DNA of 64,000 bases from Pseudomonas sp. PA15(2017) (GCF_001945395.1 NZ_MSXV01000055.1:109044-173043); one strand, 5' to 3'; counted from the first letter of the stretch, positions 35,647 through 44,776 are shown. The notes: generated by a model from the letters alone, not told the origin. Made by a program: numbers and translations.

Positions 35647-37497
35647 TTGCAGCGCCTAGCCACATTCCTGTCGCAGATCCTGATCCTGGCGGCCCTGAGC
35701 TTTTCGGCGCAGGCCGAGGTCATCAGCCTGACGGCCAGCAGCAGCGGCCAGAGTCTCAACGGCCAGGTGGAATTGCTCGAAGATCCCGGCGCCGCGCTGA
35801 GCATCGACGACATGGCCGATCCGGCCGTCCAGCAGCGCTTCACCCCCGCCAACGACAAGGCCAGCGTGGGCCAGAACGCCAACCCCTGGTGGATCAAGGT
35901 GACCCTGCGCGCCGAGGCCACGGCGCCCAGCCAGTGGTGGCTGGAAATCGCCTCGGTCACCCTGCTCGACCTGCAGCTGTACTTGCCGGACGGCCAGGGA
36001 GGCTGGCAAAAGCGCCAGTCCGGGGAGAAGGTGAGTTTCGCCGAGGGTCGCGACCATCCCCACCGGCGCATGTTGCTGCGCCTGCCCGCACTGGGCGAGC
36101 AGCCACTCACCTTTTACCTGCGCAGCTACGACCCGGCCGGCAACTCCTTTCCGCTCAAGGTCTGGCAACTGGACGACCTGAAAACCCAGGCCACCGGGGA
36201 AAATCTCTGGCTCGGCGTGATCTACGGCGTGATCACCGCGCTGCTGCTCTACAACCTGTTCCTCTTCCTGGCACTACGTGACAGCGCCTACTTCTGGTAC
36301 GTGGTGACTACCGCCGGCGCGCTATTGATGATTCTCGGCATGACCGGCCACGGTTTCCAGTACCTGTGGCCAGGCTCGGCGGTGCCCTTCTGGCTCGATC
36401 GCATCAGCGTGCCGGCACTGTGGGGCTTCGGCGCCTGCCGCTTCACTCAGAAACTGCTGCAGACACGCCGTTTCCTGCCCTGGGCTCATCATCTGCTGAC
36501 CATCAGTTGCGGCCTGTACCTGATGGCCATCGTGGCCGACGCCTTCGGCCTGCGCGCCGTTGGCGCCTGGATTTTCGTGCTGCTGGCGATCACCACCATC
36601 CCCACCGCCATCTGGGCTTCGCTGAAGCGCTGGCGCCAGGGCTACTTTCCGGCCTGCCTGTATTTCTGCGGGTACGGCATGATCCTCGCGAGCGTCAACC
36701 TGCTGCTGCTACGCGCCACCGGCATCATCCAACCGGCGGCCTGGAACAGCTACGTGTTTCCGGTCGCGGTGGCGCTGGAGTCGATCCTGTTCTCGTTCGC
36801 CCTCGCCTACCGCATTCAGCTGCTGAAGAACCAGCGGGCCGAAGCGCTGCAGCGCGCCGACGAGGAAAAAGGTGCGCGCCTGGCCCAGGTACAAGCCAGC
36901 GCCGATGACCTGCAACTGGCCGTGGAGCGGCGTACCGCCGAGCTGAAAAGCGCCAACCTGCAACTCTCCCAGCAGAAGCAGGAACTGCGGCATGCTGCCT
37001 TTCACGATGCGCTGACCGACCTGCCCAACCGTCGTCACCTGGTGGAGCAGTGCGAGAGCGCCTTGCGCGGTGCACGGCAGAGCGATGAGAACCTGGCGCT
37101 GCTGCTGATCGACCTGGATCACTTCAAGCCGATCAACGACCAGCACGGCCACGATGCCGGCGACCTGCTGCTGCAGCACATCGGCCGAAGGCTGCGCGAG
37201 CATGTGCGCGGCAGCGATACGGTGGCGCGCCTGGGCGGGGATGAATTCGCGGTACTGATCGGCGGCGCCGATGCCCAGCACTACGCGGGGGATGTCGCCG
37301 AACGCCTGCTCGCCGAACTGGCCCGTCCGGTGGACTATGCCGGCCACGCCCTGAACGTCAGCATCAGCATCGGCGCGGCATTCTACCCCCAACACGCCGA
37401 GCAGTTCGCCGGCCTCTACAAGGCAGCCGACCAGGCGCTCTATCAGGCCAAGGCAGCCGGCCGTTCAGGTTACGCGGTGTTCCAGCCGGCCGACTGA
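35647..37497 (+). CDS. nicD: 7TMR-DISM diguanylate cyclase, NicD-like
   Basis: A 616-residue cyclic-di-GMP synthase of the inner membrane. It has a signal segment, a periplasmic 7TMR-DISM extracellular domain (about 30-165), seven membrane helices (about 178-390), a coiled coil (about 395-455) and a C-terminal GGDEF domain. The active site RLGGDEFAVL is intact, with an RGSD inhibitory I-site five residues upstream, so product feedback is likely. PAO1 PA4929 (NicD) has this architecture and neighbourhood and takes part in nutrient-induced biofilm dispersion. Start is TTG 35647 with CAGGAG seven bases upstream. The stop is four bases from the dnaB stop. Confidence 0.88.
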   Translation: MQRLATFLSQILILAALSFSAQAEVISLTASSSGQSLNGQVELLEDPGAALSIDDMADPAVQQRFTPANDKASVGQNANPWWIKVTLRAEATAPSQWWLEIASVTLLDLQLYLPDGQGGWQKRQSGEKVSFAEGRDHPHRRMLLRLPALGEQPLTFYLRSYDPAGNSFPLKVWQLDDLKTQATGENLWLGVIYGVITALLLYNLFLFLALRDSAYFWYVVTTAGALLMILGMTGHGFQYLWPGSAVPFWLDRISVPALWGFGACRFTQKLLQTRRFLPWAHHLLTISCGLYLMAIVADAFGLRAVGAWIFVLLAITTIPTAIWASLKRWRQGYFPACLYFCGYGMILASVNLLLLRATGIIQPAAWNSYVFPVAVALESILFSFALAYRIQLLKNQRAEALQRADEEKGARLAQVQASADDLQLAVERRTAELKSANLQLSQQKQELRHAAFHDALTDLPNRRHLVEQCESALRGARQSDENLALLLIDLDHFKPINDQHGHDAGDLLLQHIGRRLREHVRGSDTVARLGGDEFAVLIGGADAQHYAGDVAERLLAELARPVDYAGHALNVSISIGAAFYPQHAEQFAGLYKAADQALYQAKAAGRSGYAVFQPAD

Positions 37498-37501
37498 GGC
37501 A

Positions 37502-38896
37502 TCACTCGTCGTCGAACTGGTAGCTGCCGGGCGCCAGGTTCTCGAAGCGCGAGTACTTGCCGAGGAAGGCCAGGCGCGCGGTCCCCAGGGGGCCGTTACG
37601 CTGCTTGCCGATGATGATTTCGGCGACGCCCTTGTACTCGGTCTCCGGGTGGTAGACCTCGTCCCGGTATACGAAAAGGATGATGTCGGCGTCCTGCTCG
37701 ATCGCCCCGGATTCACGTAAGTCGGAGTTGATCGGGCGCTTGTTGGGCCGCTGTTCCAGGCCCCGGTTGAGCTGCGAGAGGGCAATGACCGGGCAGTTGA
37801 ATTCCTTGGCCAGCGCCTTGAGCGAGCGCGAGATCTCGGAAATCTCGTTGACCCGGCTATCACCGCTGGAGCCGGGAATCTGCATCAGCTGCAGGTAGTC
37901 GACCATGATCAGGCCGATCTCGCCGTGCTCGCGGGCAAGGCGCCGGGTGCGTGCGCGCATCTCGCTGGGCGAGATACCGGCGGTGTCGTCGATGAACAGT
38001 TTGCGGTCATTGAGCAGGTTGACCGCCGAAGTCAGCCGCGGCCAGTCGTCATCGTCCAGGCGGCCGGCACGCACCTTGGTCTGGTCGATGCGACCGAGGG
38101 ACGCCAGCATACGAATCACGATGGATTCGGAAGGCATCTCCAGGGAATACACCAGGATCGACTTGTCGCTGCGCATCAGCGCGTTTTCCACCAGGTTCAT
38201 GGCGAAGGTGGTCTTACCCATCGATGGACGACCGGCGACGATGATCATGTCGGCCGGCTGCAGGCCGCTGGTCAGGTTGTCCAGATCGGAAAAGCCGGTG
38301 GACAGGCCGGTGATCGCGTCGCCGTTGTTGAACAGCTCGTCGATGCGATCGATGGCCTTGACCAGGATGTCATTGATGCCCACCGGGCCACCGGTCTTCG
38401 GCCGCGCCTCGGCGATCTGGAAGATCAGCCGCTCGGCCTCATCGAGGATCTCTTCGCCGGTACGGCCTTCGGGTGCGTAAGCACTGTCGGCGATATCGTT
38501 GCTGATACCGATCAACTTACGCAGCGTGGCCCGCTCGCGAATGATGCTGGCATAGGCCTTGATGTTGGCCACCGACGGCGTGTTCTTGGCCAGCTCGCCC
38601 AGGTACGCCAGGCCGCCGACCTGCGACAACTGCCCTTCCTTGTCGAGCTGCTCGGACAGGGTAACCACGTCGAACGGCTGGTTGCGCTCGGCGAGCTTGA
38701 AGATGGCGCGAAAGACCAGGCGATGGTCATGGCGATAGAAGTCGCCATCGGACACCTGATCCAGCACGCGCTCCCAGGCGTTGTTGTCGAGCATCAAACC
38801 ACCGAGCACCGCCTGCTCGGCCTCGATCGAGTGCGGAGGCACCTTCAGGGCTGCGGTTTGCAGGTCGTACTGTTCGGGGATGCTGATGTCGTTCAT
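37502..38896 (-). CDS. dnaB: Replicative DNA helicase DnaB
   Basis: A 464-residue hexameric 5'-3' helicase of the replication fork. The N-terminal domain (about 18-120, PHSIEAEQAVLGGLMLDNNAW) is linked to a RecA-like core with Walker A GRPSMGKTTFAMN (about 215) and Walker B LIMVDYLQLM. Full length. ATG 38896 begins MNDISIPEQYDL. It follows rplI but a terminator-like hairpin lies in the gap, so dnaB may have its own promoter. The alanine racemase gene that follows dnaB in PAO1 is absent here. Confidence 0.95.
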   Translation of the reverse strand: MNDISIPEQYDLQTAALKVPPHSIEAEQAVLGGLMLDNNAWERVLDQVSDGDFYRHDHRLVFRAIFKLAERNQPFDVVTLSEQLDKEGQLSQVGGLAYLGELAKNTPSVANIKAYASIIRERATLRKLIGISNDIADSAYAPEGRTGEEILDEAERLIFQIAEARPKTGGPVGINDILVKAIDRIDELFNNGDAITGLSTGFSDLDNLTSGLQPADMIIVAGRPSMGKTTFAMNLVENALMRSDKSILVYSLEMPSESIVIRMLASLGRIDQTKVRAGRLDDDDWPRLTSAVNLLNDRKLFIDDTAGISPSEMRARTRRLAREHGEIGLIMVDYLQLMQIPGSSGDSRVNEISEISRSLKALAKEFNCPVIALSQLNRGLEQRPNKRPINSDLRESGAIEQDADIILFVYRDEVYHPETEYKGVAEIIIGKQRNGPLGTARLAFLGKYSRFENLAPGSYQFDDE

Positions 38897-38924
38897 GGGC
38901 GCCTGGAGAGAATGCTTGCGGTGA

Positions 38925-38964
38925 AAAACAAAGGGCACGGTACCGCTTTCGCAATACCGTGCCC
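38925..38964 (-). terminator. Terminator-like hairpin between rplI and dnaB
   Basis: A 10-bp perfect stem (gggcacggta / taccgtgccc) with a 12-base loop is followed on the minus strand by ctttgttttt. It would end or attenuate the rpsF-rpsR-DUF2232-rplI transcript just before dnaB. Confidence 0.72.
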
Positions 38965-39017
38965 GATGTTAGCGGGTAGGCACCTGAGTGCAAACCCGCT
39001 AAGCAGTTCGCTGTGAC

Positions 39018-39464
39018 TTAGGCAGCGACTACGACAACCTTGACGGTTGCTTCGACATCGCTGTGCAGGTGCACGGCTACGTCGTATTCGCCAACCTGGC
39101 GAATGGTGCCGTTCGGCAGACGAACTTCGGCCTTGGCCACTTCAACGCCGGAGGCGGTCAGGGCGTCAGCGATGTCGTGGGTGCCGATGGAACCGAACAG
39201 CTTGCCTTCATCACCAGCGGTAGCGGTGATGGTGACTTCCAGCTCAGCCAGCTGAGCAGCGCGAGATTCGGCGGACGCCTTCTTCTCGGCAGCGGCTTTT
39301 TCCAGCTCGGCGCGACGTGCTTCGAAAGCAGCGACGTTGGCTTCGGTGGCAGCGGTAGCTTTGCCTTGCGGCAGCAGGAAGTTACGGCCGTAACCGGCTT
39401 TAACGTTCACTTTGTCGCCCAGGTTGCCCAGGTTGGCGATTTTTTCCAGCAGGATGACTTCCAT
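39018..39464 (-). CDS. rplI: 50S ribosomal protein L9
   Basis: A 148-residue L9 with the N-terminal RNA-binding domain (MEVILLEKIANLGNLGDKVN...GYGRNFLLPQGKA), a long connecting helix rich in Ala/Glu/Lys (about 45-75) and the C-terminal domain (LFGSIGTHDIADAL). It binds 23S rRNA domain V near the base of the L1 stalk. AGAGG precedes the ATG. Last ribosomal gene of the rpsF operon. Confidence 0.97.
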   Translation of the reverse strand: MEVILLEKIANLGNLGDKVNVKAGYGRNFLLPQGKATAATEANVAAFEARRAELEKAAAEKKASAESRAAQLAELEVTITATAGDEGKLFGSIGTHDIADALTASGVEVAKAEVRLPNGTIRQVGEYDVAVHLHSDVEATVKVVVVAA

Positions 39465-39485
39465 TTGGGTGTTACCTCTTAACTT

Positions 39486-40379
39486 TTAACCTTCACCGTT
39501 GGCGGAACCCGAACCGGGCTTGTCCGCCAGACGACCACGAAAATCAAACAGACTGTCGACGATGGCTAACACCACCAGCAAGGGAAAGGTCAGCTGCATG
39601 AACAGCAGCAGCGTGATGTACATACCGACCAGCCAGAACTTCGACAGTCGGCCCTTGGCCACCAGCCCGTGCAACAGGGCGATGCCCGCGAACGCCAGCG
39701 GAACACTGCACAACGGTGTCAGCATGGCCATCTCGACACCCAGACTGGGCCCGAGCAGCATGCCGACCAGCAGTAACATCGCCAGCATCGGCGGAAATCT
39801 CAGCTCACGGAACTCCGCGCCGAAACCTCCAGGGTTGTACAACGACGCTTGCCAGAACCGCCCAAGCATCAGGCTCAGCAGGCTGACCACCTGCAGCAAC
39901 GCTGCCAGCAATCCGGTCAGGATCGGTGCAATGAGACTCTGCAGAAGGGTCTGATCGTCCACCGACATCTGTTGGTGAACCCCATCGAACATCTGCGGCA
40001 GCAGCTTGCTCAGCTCCTGCGCCATGGCTTCGATGGGCTCGCGAAACGTCGCCCCCAAAACCAGTCCATACACCAGGCCCAGCGCGATGCTGAACAACAG
40101 CACCCGCCTCCAGGACGGATTGGCGCGCAATACACACGCCAGCCCTAGCGCGCCCAGCAACACCAGCAAGGTGCGCGGTTCGCCGAAGTACCACCAGCCA
40201 ATGGCCGGCAGCAACGCCCAGGCAAGGATGCCGATGGCATCACTCAGGCCACGCCGCAGAAGCACTAGGCTTCCCGCGGCGGCACTCAACCAGAACAGCA
40301 GCGGCAAAGCTGCAGAACCGACCACCACGAGGGTGGCCTGCATACGGCCGCGCATGATGAATTCTGCCAAGGCGCGCAT
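39486..40379 (-). CDS. DUF2232 membrane protein
   Basis: A 297-residue inner-membrane protein with about eight hydrophobic segments. It sits in the rpsR-rplI gap, the invariant Pseudomonas location of the DUF2232 family (PAO1 PA4933 position). Function unknown. AAGGGA precedes ATG 40379. The hydrophilic C-terminus (LADKPGSGSANGEG) ends 21 bases before rplI, so it is co-translated with ribosomal proteins. Confidence 0.85.
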   Translation of the reverse strand: MRALAEFIMRGRMQATLVVVGSAALPLLFWLSAAAGSLVLLRRGLSDAIGILAWALLPAIGWWYFGEPRTLLVLLGALGLACVLRANPSWRRVLLFSIALGLVYGLVLGATFREPIEAMAQELSKLLPQMFDGVHQQMSVDDQTLLQSLIAPILTGLLAALLQVVSLLSLMLGRFWQASLYNPGGFGAEFRELRFPPMLAMLLLVGMLLGPSLGVEMAMLTPLCSVPLAFAGIALLHGLVAKGRLSKFWLVGMYITLLLFMQLTFPLLVVLAIVDSLFDFRGRLADKPGSGSANGEG

Positions 40380-40415
40380 GCGATATATCCCTTACTACTT
40401 GTCGAACGTCAGATC

Positions 40416-40646
40416 TTAACGGCCGTGGCTGTCGGTGTAGGGCAGCAGGGCCAGGAAGCGGGCGCGCTTGATAGCGGTAGCCAGCTGACGCTGATAACGA
40501 GCCTTGGTACCGGTAATACGGCTAGGAACGATTTTGCCGGTTTCCGAGATGTAGGCTTTCAGCGTGTTGAGATCTTTGAAATCGATCTCTTTCACGTCTT
40601 CAGCGGTGAAACGGCAGAATTTACGACGACGGAAGAAACGTGCCAT
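40416..40646 (-). CDS. rpsR: 30S ribosomal protein S18
   Basis: A 76-residue S18, basic N-terminus MARFFRRRKFCRF, core ILKAY-equivalent LNTLKAYISETGKIVPSRITG, and TKARYQRQLATAIKRARFLALLPY at the end. It forms a complex with S6 on 16S rRNA. GAGGAG precedes the ATG. Second gene of the rpsF operon. Confidence 0.97.
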   Translation of the reverse strand: MARFFRRRKFCRFTAEDVKEIDFKDLNTLKAYISETGKIVPSRITGTKARYQRQLATAIKRARFLALLPYTDSHGR

Positions 40647-40674
40647 GGGATTGGCTCCTCAATAGATCCGGTGA

Positions 40675-41097
40675 TTACTCGTCAGCGTTGTCGCTGTCGT
40701 TGTTGTCGCTGTCATCGCCGTCGTTGGACTCGGCGTTTTCAGGACGTTCACGACGCTCACGGCGCTCACTGCGGTTTTCTTCGGCCTTGAGCATCTCGGA
40801 TTGGCCGGTAACGGCCTCTTCGCGACGGATGACCAGGTTACGGATCACGGCATCGTTGTAGCGGAAGTTGTCTTCCAGCTCGGCCAGGGCCTTGCCGCTG
40901 CACTCAACGTTCAGCATCACGTAGTGAGCCTTGTGAACGTTGTTGATGGCGTAGGCCAGTTGACGACGGCCCCAATCTTCCAGACGGTGGATTTTGCCGC
41001 CGTCTTCTTCGATCAGCTTGGTGTAACGCTCAACCATGCCGCCGACTTGCTCGCTCTGGTCCGGGTGAACCAGAAAGATGATTTCGTAATGACGCAT
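40675..41097 (-). CDS. rpsF: 30S ribosomal protein S6
   Basis: A 140-residue S6 (MRHYEIIFLVHPDQSEQV...YAINNVHKAHYVMLNVECSGKALAEL), partner of S18. The tail from about residue 105 is unusually acidic and Asp/Asn-rich (NDGDDSDNNDSDNADE), a place where RimK-type glutamylation acts on some S6 proteins. AAGGAG precedes the ATG. First gene of the operon, preceded by a candidate regulatory hairpin. Confidence 0.97.
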   Translation of the reverse strand: MRHYEIIFLVHPDQSEQVGGMVERYTKLIEEDGGKIHRLEDWGRRQLAYAINNVHKAHYVMLNVECSGKALAELEDNFRYNDAVIRNLVIRREEAVTGQSEMLKAEENRSERRERRERPENAESNDGDDSDNNDSDNADE

Positions 41098-41108
41098 GAA
41101 TGCTCCTT

Positions 41109-41145
41109 ACGGGTTGTAGCCTGCCGCGAAATGCGGTCAGGCAAG
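41109..41145 (-). promoter_or_regulatory. Candidate S6:S18-binding leader RNA of rpsF
   Basis: On the minus strand the rpsF leader folds as GCCTG-A-CCGC-ATTTC-GCGG-CAGGC (stem at 41119-41142), followed by TACAACCC just before the AAGGAG. A conserved stem presenting CCG next to CUACAACC-like sequence is the reported hallmark of the S6:S18 autoregulatory leader in other bacteria. The assignment is by pattern only. Confidence 0.55.
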
Positions 41146-41317
41146 GAGTGAATGACACTGTTGACTTGCTGAAACGGAGAGGCGCGCAAGCGCCTGCCAT
41201 GACGGCAAGGGGCGACATTCTAGAGAAGCCCCCAGGCGCACGCAAGGCGATTTGGCGATTTTTTGAACAACGACGACCTCAGGCCAAGCATCCCCGGTGC
41301 CAGCACGAAAAATCGTT

Positions 41318-42085
41318 TTACCTGCGACCTGCAGCCTGTGGCTTGCCGCCGCTTCTCTGGCGCAGCGCCTCGAACAGGCAGATGCCGGTGGCAACCGACA
41401 CGTTGAGGCTGCTGACACTACCGGCCATCGGCAGCTTGACCAGGTAATCGCAATGTTCGCGGGTCAGGCGGCGCATGCCTTTGCCCTCGGCACCCATGAT
41501 CAGCACCGTCGGGCCGGTCATGTCCTGCTGGAACAGCTCCTGCTCGGCCTCACCAGCCGTACCGACGACCCACAAGCCGCGCTGCTGGAGTTTTTCCAGG
41601 CTGCGCGCCAGGTTGGTCACCGCCACCAGCGGAATCACCTCGGCAGCACCGCAGGCGACCTTGCGCACCACCGGCGTGAGCGTGGCTGACTTGTCCTTTG
41701 GCACGATCACCGCCAGCGCGCCCGCCGCATCGGCGGTGCGCAGGCAGGCGCCGAGGTTGTGCGGATCGGTCACGCCGTCGAGTACCAGCAGCAGCGGCGG
41801 GCCCTCGCAACGGTCGAGCAACTCTTCGAGCATCGCCTCGCCCCACACCTGGCTCGGGCTGACCTCGGCGACCACACCCTGATGCACGCCTTCGACCCAG
41901 GCGTCCATCTCGCGACGTTCGCACTGGCCGACGGCGACTCGCGCCTGGCCGGCCAACTCGAGCAGCGGCTGCATGCGCGGGTCACTACGACCATCGGCCA
42001 GCCAGATCTGCTTGACGCGCTTGGGATGATGACGCAGCAACGCCTCGACGGCGTGTACGCCGTAGATCTTTTCCAGCTGACTCAT
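41318..42085 (-). CDS. rlmB: 23S rRNA (guanosine-2'-O-)-methyltransferase RlmB
   Basis: A 255-residue SpoU-class (SPOUT) methyltransferase modifying G2251 (E. coli numbering) in the peptidyl-transferase P-loop. An L30e-like substrate-binding domain (1-75) precedes the knotted domain. SPOUT motifs are visible: DGVTDPHNLGACLRTADAAG, MGAEGKGMRRL and MAGSVSSLNVSVATGICLFE. The ATG overlaps the rnr stop (ATGA), so it is coupled to rnr. Confidence 0.95.
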   Translation of the reverse strand: MSQLEKIYGVHAVEALLRHHPKRVKQIWLADGRSDPRMQPLLELAGQARVAVGQCERREMDAWVEGVHQGVVAEVSPSQVWGEAMLEELLDRCEGPPLLLVLDGVTDPHNLGACLRTADAAGALAVIVPKDKSATLTPVVRKVACGAAEVIPLVAVTNLARSLEKLQQRGLWVVGTAGEAEQELFQQDMTGPTVLIMGAEGKGMRRLTREHCDYLVKLPMAGSVSSLNVSVATGICLFEALRQRSGGKPQAAGRR

Positions 42086-44574
42086 GACTTGGTCTTGCCT
42101 TTCGACGGGCCCTTGCGATGGCGGCTCGGCTTGCCGCCCTTGTCCGCCGTCTTGCCGCCGCTCTTGCCGGAAGTCTTGGACTCGGCGAGCAGTGCCTTCT
42201 TCACGTCACGGCTTTTCTGCACGTCGGCGTTGCCAGCCGGCGCATTGCGCGAGCCCCGACCACCGCGGCTGTCGCTACCGGTTTCGCGACGCTTGCGGGC
42301 AGCAGACGCCTGCTCGACGCCTTGAGCCATTTCGAAATCGATCTTGCGCTCGTCCAGGTCGACACGCATGACCTTCACCGACACGCTGTCGCCCAGGCGA
42401 TAGTTGCGGCCGCTGCGCTCACCGGCCAGGCGGTGATGCACGGGGTCGAAGTGGTAGTAATCCGCCGGCAGCGCAGTGACGTGTACCAGGCCTTCGACGT
42501 AGATATCCTTGAGTTCGACGAACAGGCCGAAACCGGTCACGGCGGTAATCACGCCCGGGAAGGTTTCACCGACGCGATCCTTCATGAACTCGCACTTGAG
42601 CCAGTTGACCACGTCACGGGTGGCCTCGTCGGCACGCCGCTCGGACATCGAGCACTGCTCGCCGAGCTGCTCGAGCATCGGCTCGTCGTACGGATAGATG
42701 CGCGCCTTGGGCATGCTCACGGCGCCGGCACGCTCGACGTGCGGCGTGTCCTGCTTGGAGCGGATCACACTACGAATCGCGCGATGGATCAGCAGATCTG
42801 GGTAGCGGCGAATCGGCGAGGTGAAGTGCGCATAGGCGTCGTAATTGAGGCCGAAGTGCCCCTGATTGTCGGCGCTGTACACTGCCTGGCTGAGCGAGCG
42901 CAGCATCACCGTCTGGATCAGGTGGTAATCCTCGCGACCGCGGATGCTTTCCAACAGCGCCTGGTAGTCCTTGGGCGACGGACCGTCCTTGGACTTGCCA
43001 CGGTGCAAAGAAAGACCCAACTCGCCGAGAAACGCCTTGAGCTTTTCCAGGCGCTCCGGTGGCGGACCATCGTGCACGCGGTACAGGGCCGGAATGCCGT
43101 GTTTCTGCATGAACGCGGCGGTGGCCACGTTGGCAGCCAGCATGCATTCCTCGATCAGCTTGTGGGCATCGTTGCGCTGAGTCGGGCGAATCTCGGCGAT
43201 CTTGCGACCCGAGCCGAAGATGATGCGCGTTTCCTGGGTTTCGAAGTCGATCGCGCCGCGCTCGTGGCGCGCGGTGAGCAGCACCTGATAGAGCGAATAC
43301 AGTTGCTTGAGGTGCGGCAGCACGTCCTTGTACTCGCTGCGCAGGGCCTTGCCTTCGCTGCTCTTGGGCTGTTCGAGCATGGCACTGACCTTGTTGTAGG
43401 TCAGCCGCGCATGGGAGTGGATCACCGCCTCGTAGAACTTGTAGTCGGTCATCTTGCCGGTCTTGGAGATCGAGATCTCGCAGACCATGGCCAGGCGATC
43501 GACCTTGGGGTTCAGCGAGCACAGGCCGTTGGACAATTCTTCCGGCAGCATGGGAATGACCCGCTCCGGGAAATACACCGAGTTGCCGCGCACCTGGGCT
43601 TCGGCATCCAGCGCCGAGCCAACCTTCACGTAGTGGGAAACGTCGGCGATGGCTACGTAAAGCTTCCAGCCGCCGGAGAACAGGCGCCAGTTGCCGCCAT
43701 TCTTCTCGCAATACACCGCGTCGTCGAAGTCGCGGGCGTCCTCGCCATCGATGGTGACGAAGGGGATGTGCCGCATGTCGACGCGGTTTTCCTTGTCCTT
43801 TTCTTCCACTTCCGGCTTGAGCTTACGGGCTTCCTTGAGCACCGCCTCGGGCCAGACGTGGGGAATGTCGTAACTGCGCAACGCCACATCGATTTCCATG
43901 CCCGGCGCCATGTAGTTGCCGACCACTTCGGTCACGTCGCCCTGGGGCTGGAAGCGTGGCGTCGGCCAGTGGGTGATCGTCACTTCGACGAACTGACCCT
44001 GCTTGGCGCCACCGTTACGGCCAGCGGTGACCAGCACTTCCTGCTGGATCTTCGGATTGTCGGGGATCACGAAGCCGATGCCGCTCTCTTCGTAATAACG
44101 GCCGACGATGGTCTCATGACCACGGGAGATCACTTCGACGATGGCGCCTTCGCGACGACCACGACGATCAAAGCCGGAAACCCGCGCCAGCGCGCGGTCA
44201 CCATCGAACACCAGACGCATCTGCGCCGGGCTGAGGAACAGGTCGTCGCTGCCGTCATCGGGCACCAGGAAACCGAAGCCGTCGCGGTGGCCACTGACGC
44301 GACCGAGGATCAGATCCAGCTTGTCCACCGGAGCATAGGTGCCGCGGCGGGTATAAATCAGTTGGCCGTCGCGCTCCATGGCGCGCAGGCGGCGGCGCAG
44401 GGCTTCGATCTGCTCGTCGGTGGTCAGCCCAAATTCGTCGACCAGCTCTTCACGACTGGCGGGCGAGCCGCGATCAGCCAGCTGCTGAAGAATCAGCTCG
44501 CGGCTGGGAATGGGGTTGTCGTACTTTTCCGCTTCTCGAGCGGCCTCTGGATCGAGGGATTGCCAATCGGCCAT
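42082..44574 (-). CDS. rnr: Ribonuclease R
   Basis: An 830-residue 3'-5' exoribonuclease that degrades structured RNA. Order: winged-helix (about 20-85), two cold-shock OB domains (about 90-240), RNB catalytic domain with the Asp cluster in IDGEDARDFDDAVY (about 275), S1 domain (about 640-730, FPGVITAVTGFGLFVELKDIYVEGLVHV), and a Lys/Arg/Ser-rich tail that helps unwind RNA. Full length. It is divergent from the tRNA-Leu genes. Confidence 0.96.
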   Translation of the reverse strand: MADWQSLDPEAAREAEKYDNPIPSRELILQQLADRGSPASREELVDEFGLTTDEQIEALRRRLRAMERDGQLIYTRRGTYAPVDKLDLILGRVSGHRDGFGFLVPDDGSDDLFLSPAQMRLVFDGDRALARVSGFDRRGRREGAIVEVISRGHETIVGRYYEESGIGFVIPDNPKIQQEVLVTAGRNGGAKQGQFVEVTITHWPTPRFQPQGDVTEVVGNYMAPGMEIDVALRSYDIPHVWPEAVLKEARKLKPEVEEKDKENRVDMRHIPFVTIDGEDARDFDDAVYCEKNGGNWRLFSGGWKLYVAIADVSHYVKVGSALDAEAQVRGNSVYFPERVIPMLPEELSNGLCSLNPKVDRLAMVCEISISKTGKMTDYKFYEAVIHSHARLTYNKVSAMLEQPKSSEGKALRSEYKDVLPHLKQLYSLYQVLLTARHERGAIDFETQETRIIFGSGRKIAEIRPTQRNDAHKLIEECMLAANVATAAFMQKHGIPALYRVHDGPPPERLEKLKAFLGELGLSLHRGKSKDGPSPKDYQALLESIRGREDYHLIQTVMLRSLSQAVYSADNQGHFGLNYDAYAHFTSPIRRYPDLLIHRAIRSVIRSKQDTPHVERAGAVSMPKARIYPYDEPMLEQLGEQCSMSERRADEATRDVVNWLKCEFMKDRVGETFPGVITAVTGFGLFVELKDIYVEGLVHVTALPADYYHFDPVHHRLAGERSGRNYRLGDSVSVKVMRVDLDERKIDFEMAQGVEQASAARKRRETGSDSRGGRGSRNAPAGNADVQKSRDVKKALLAESKTSGKSGGKTADKGGKPSRHRKGPSKGKTKS

Positions 44575-44684
44575 TAGAAACTGTTCACCTTATCTATAGA
44601 GTCGGTTTTTGCCATGTGTGTATTGAAGCGCGAAAGCGCCCTCCGGGTCAGCTTTCGCCGAGAATAATTTTTCGGCGTCAGGGG

Positions 44685-44713
44685 TTTACAAGGTAAAAGC
44701 ACGACCGTATAGT
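44685..44713 (+). promoter_or_regulatory. Sigma-70 promoter of the tRNA-Leu pair
   Basis: TTTACA (44685-44690) and TATAGT (44708-44713) are separated by 17 bases, close to the ideal sigma-70 spacing. Transcription should start near 44720, followed by a GC-rich stretch and the first tRNA at 44777. Confidence 0.75.
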
Positions 44714-44776
44714 TCGCGCCCACAGCGTCGAGCAGACGTTGTAACACGGAACAGATGAGCAATCATCAGTTTCAGT

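Noticed and set aside
42118..44577. An 819-codon open frame antisense to rnr
   Set aside because: RNase R domains are complete on the minus strand; the antisense frame has shadow composition and no recognisable domain.
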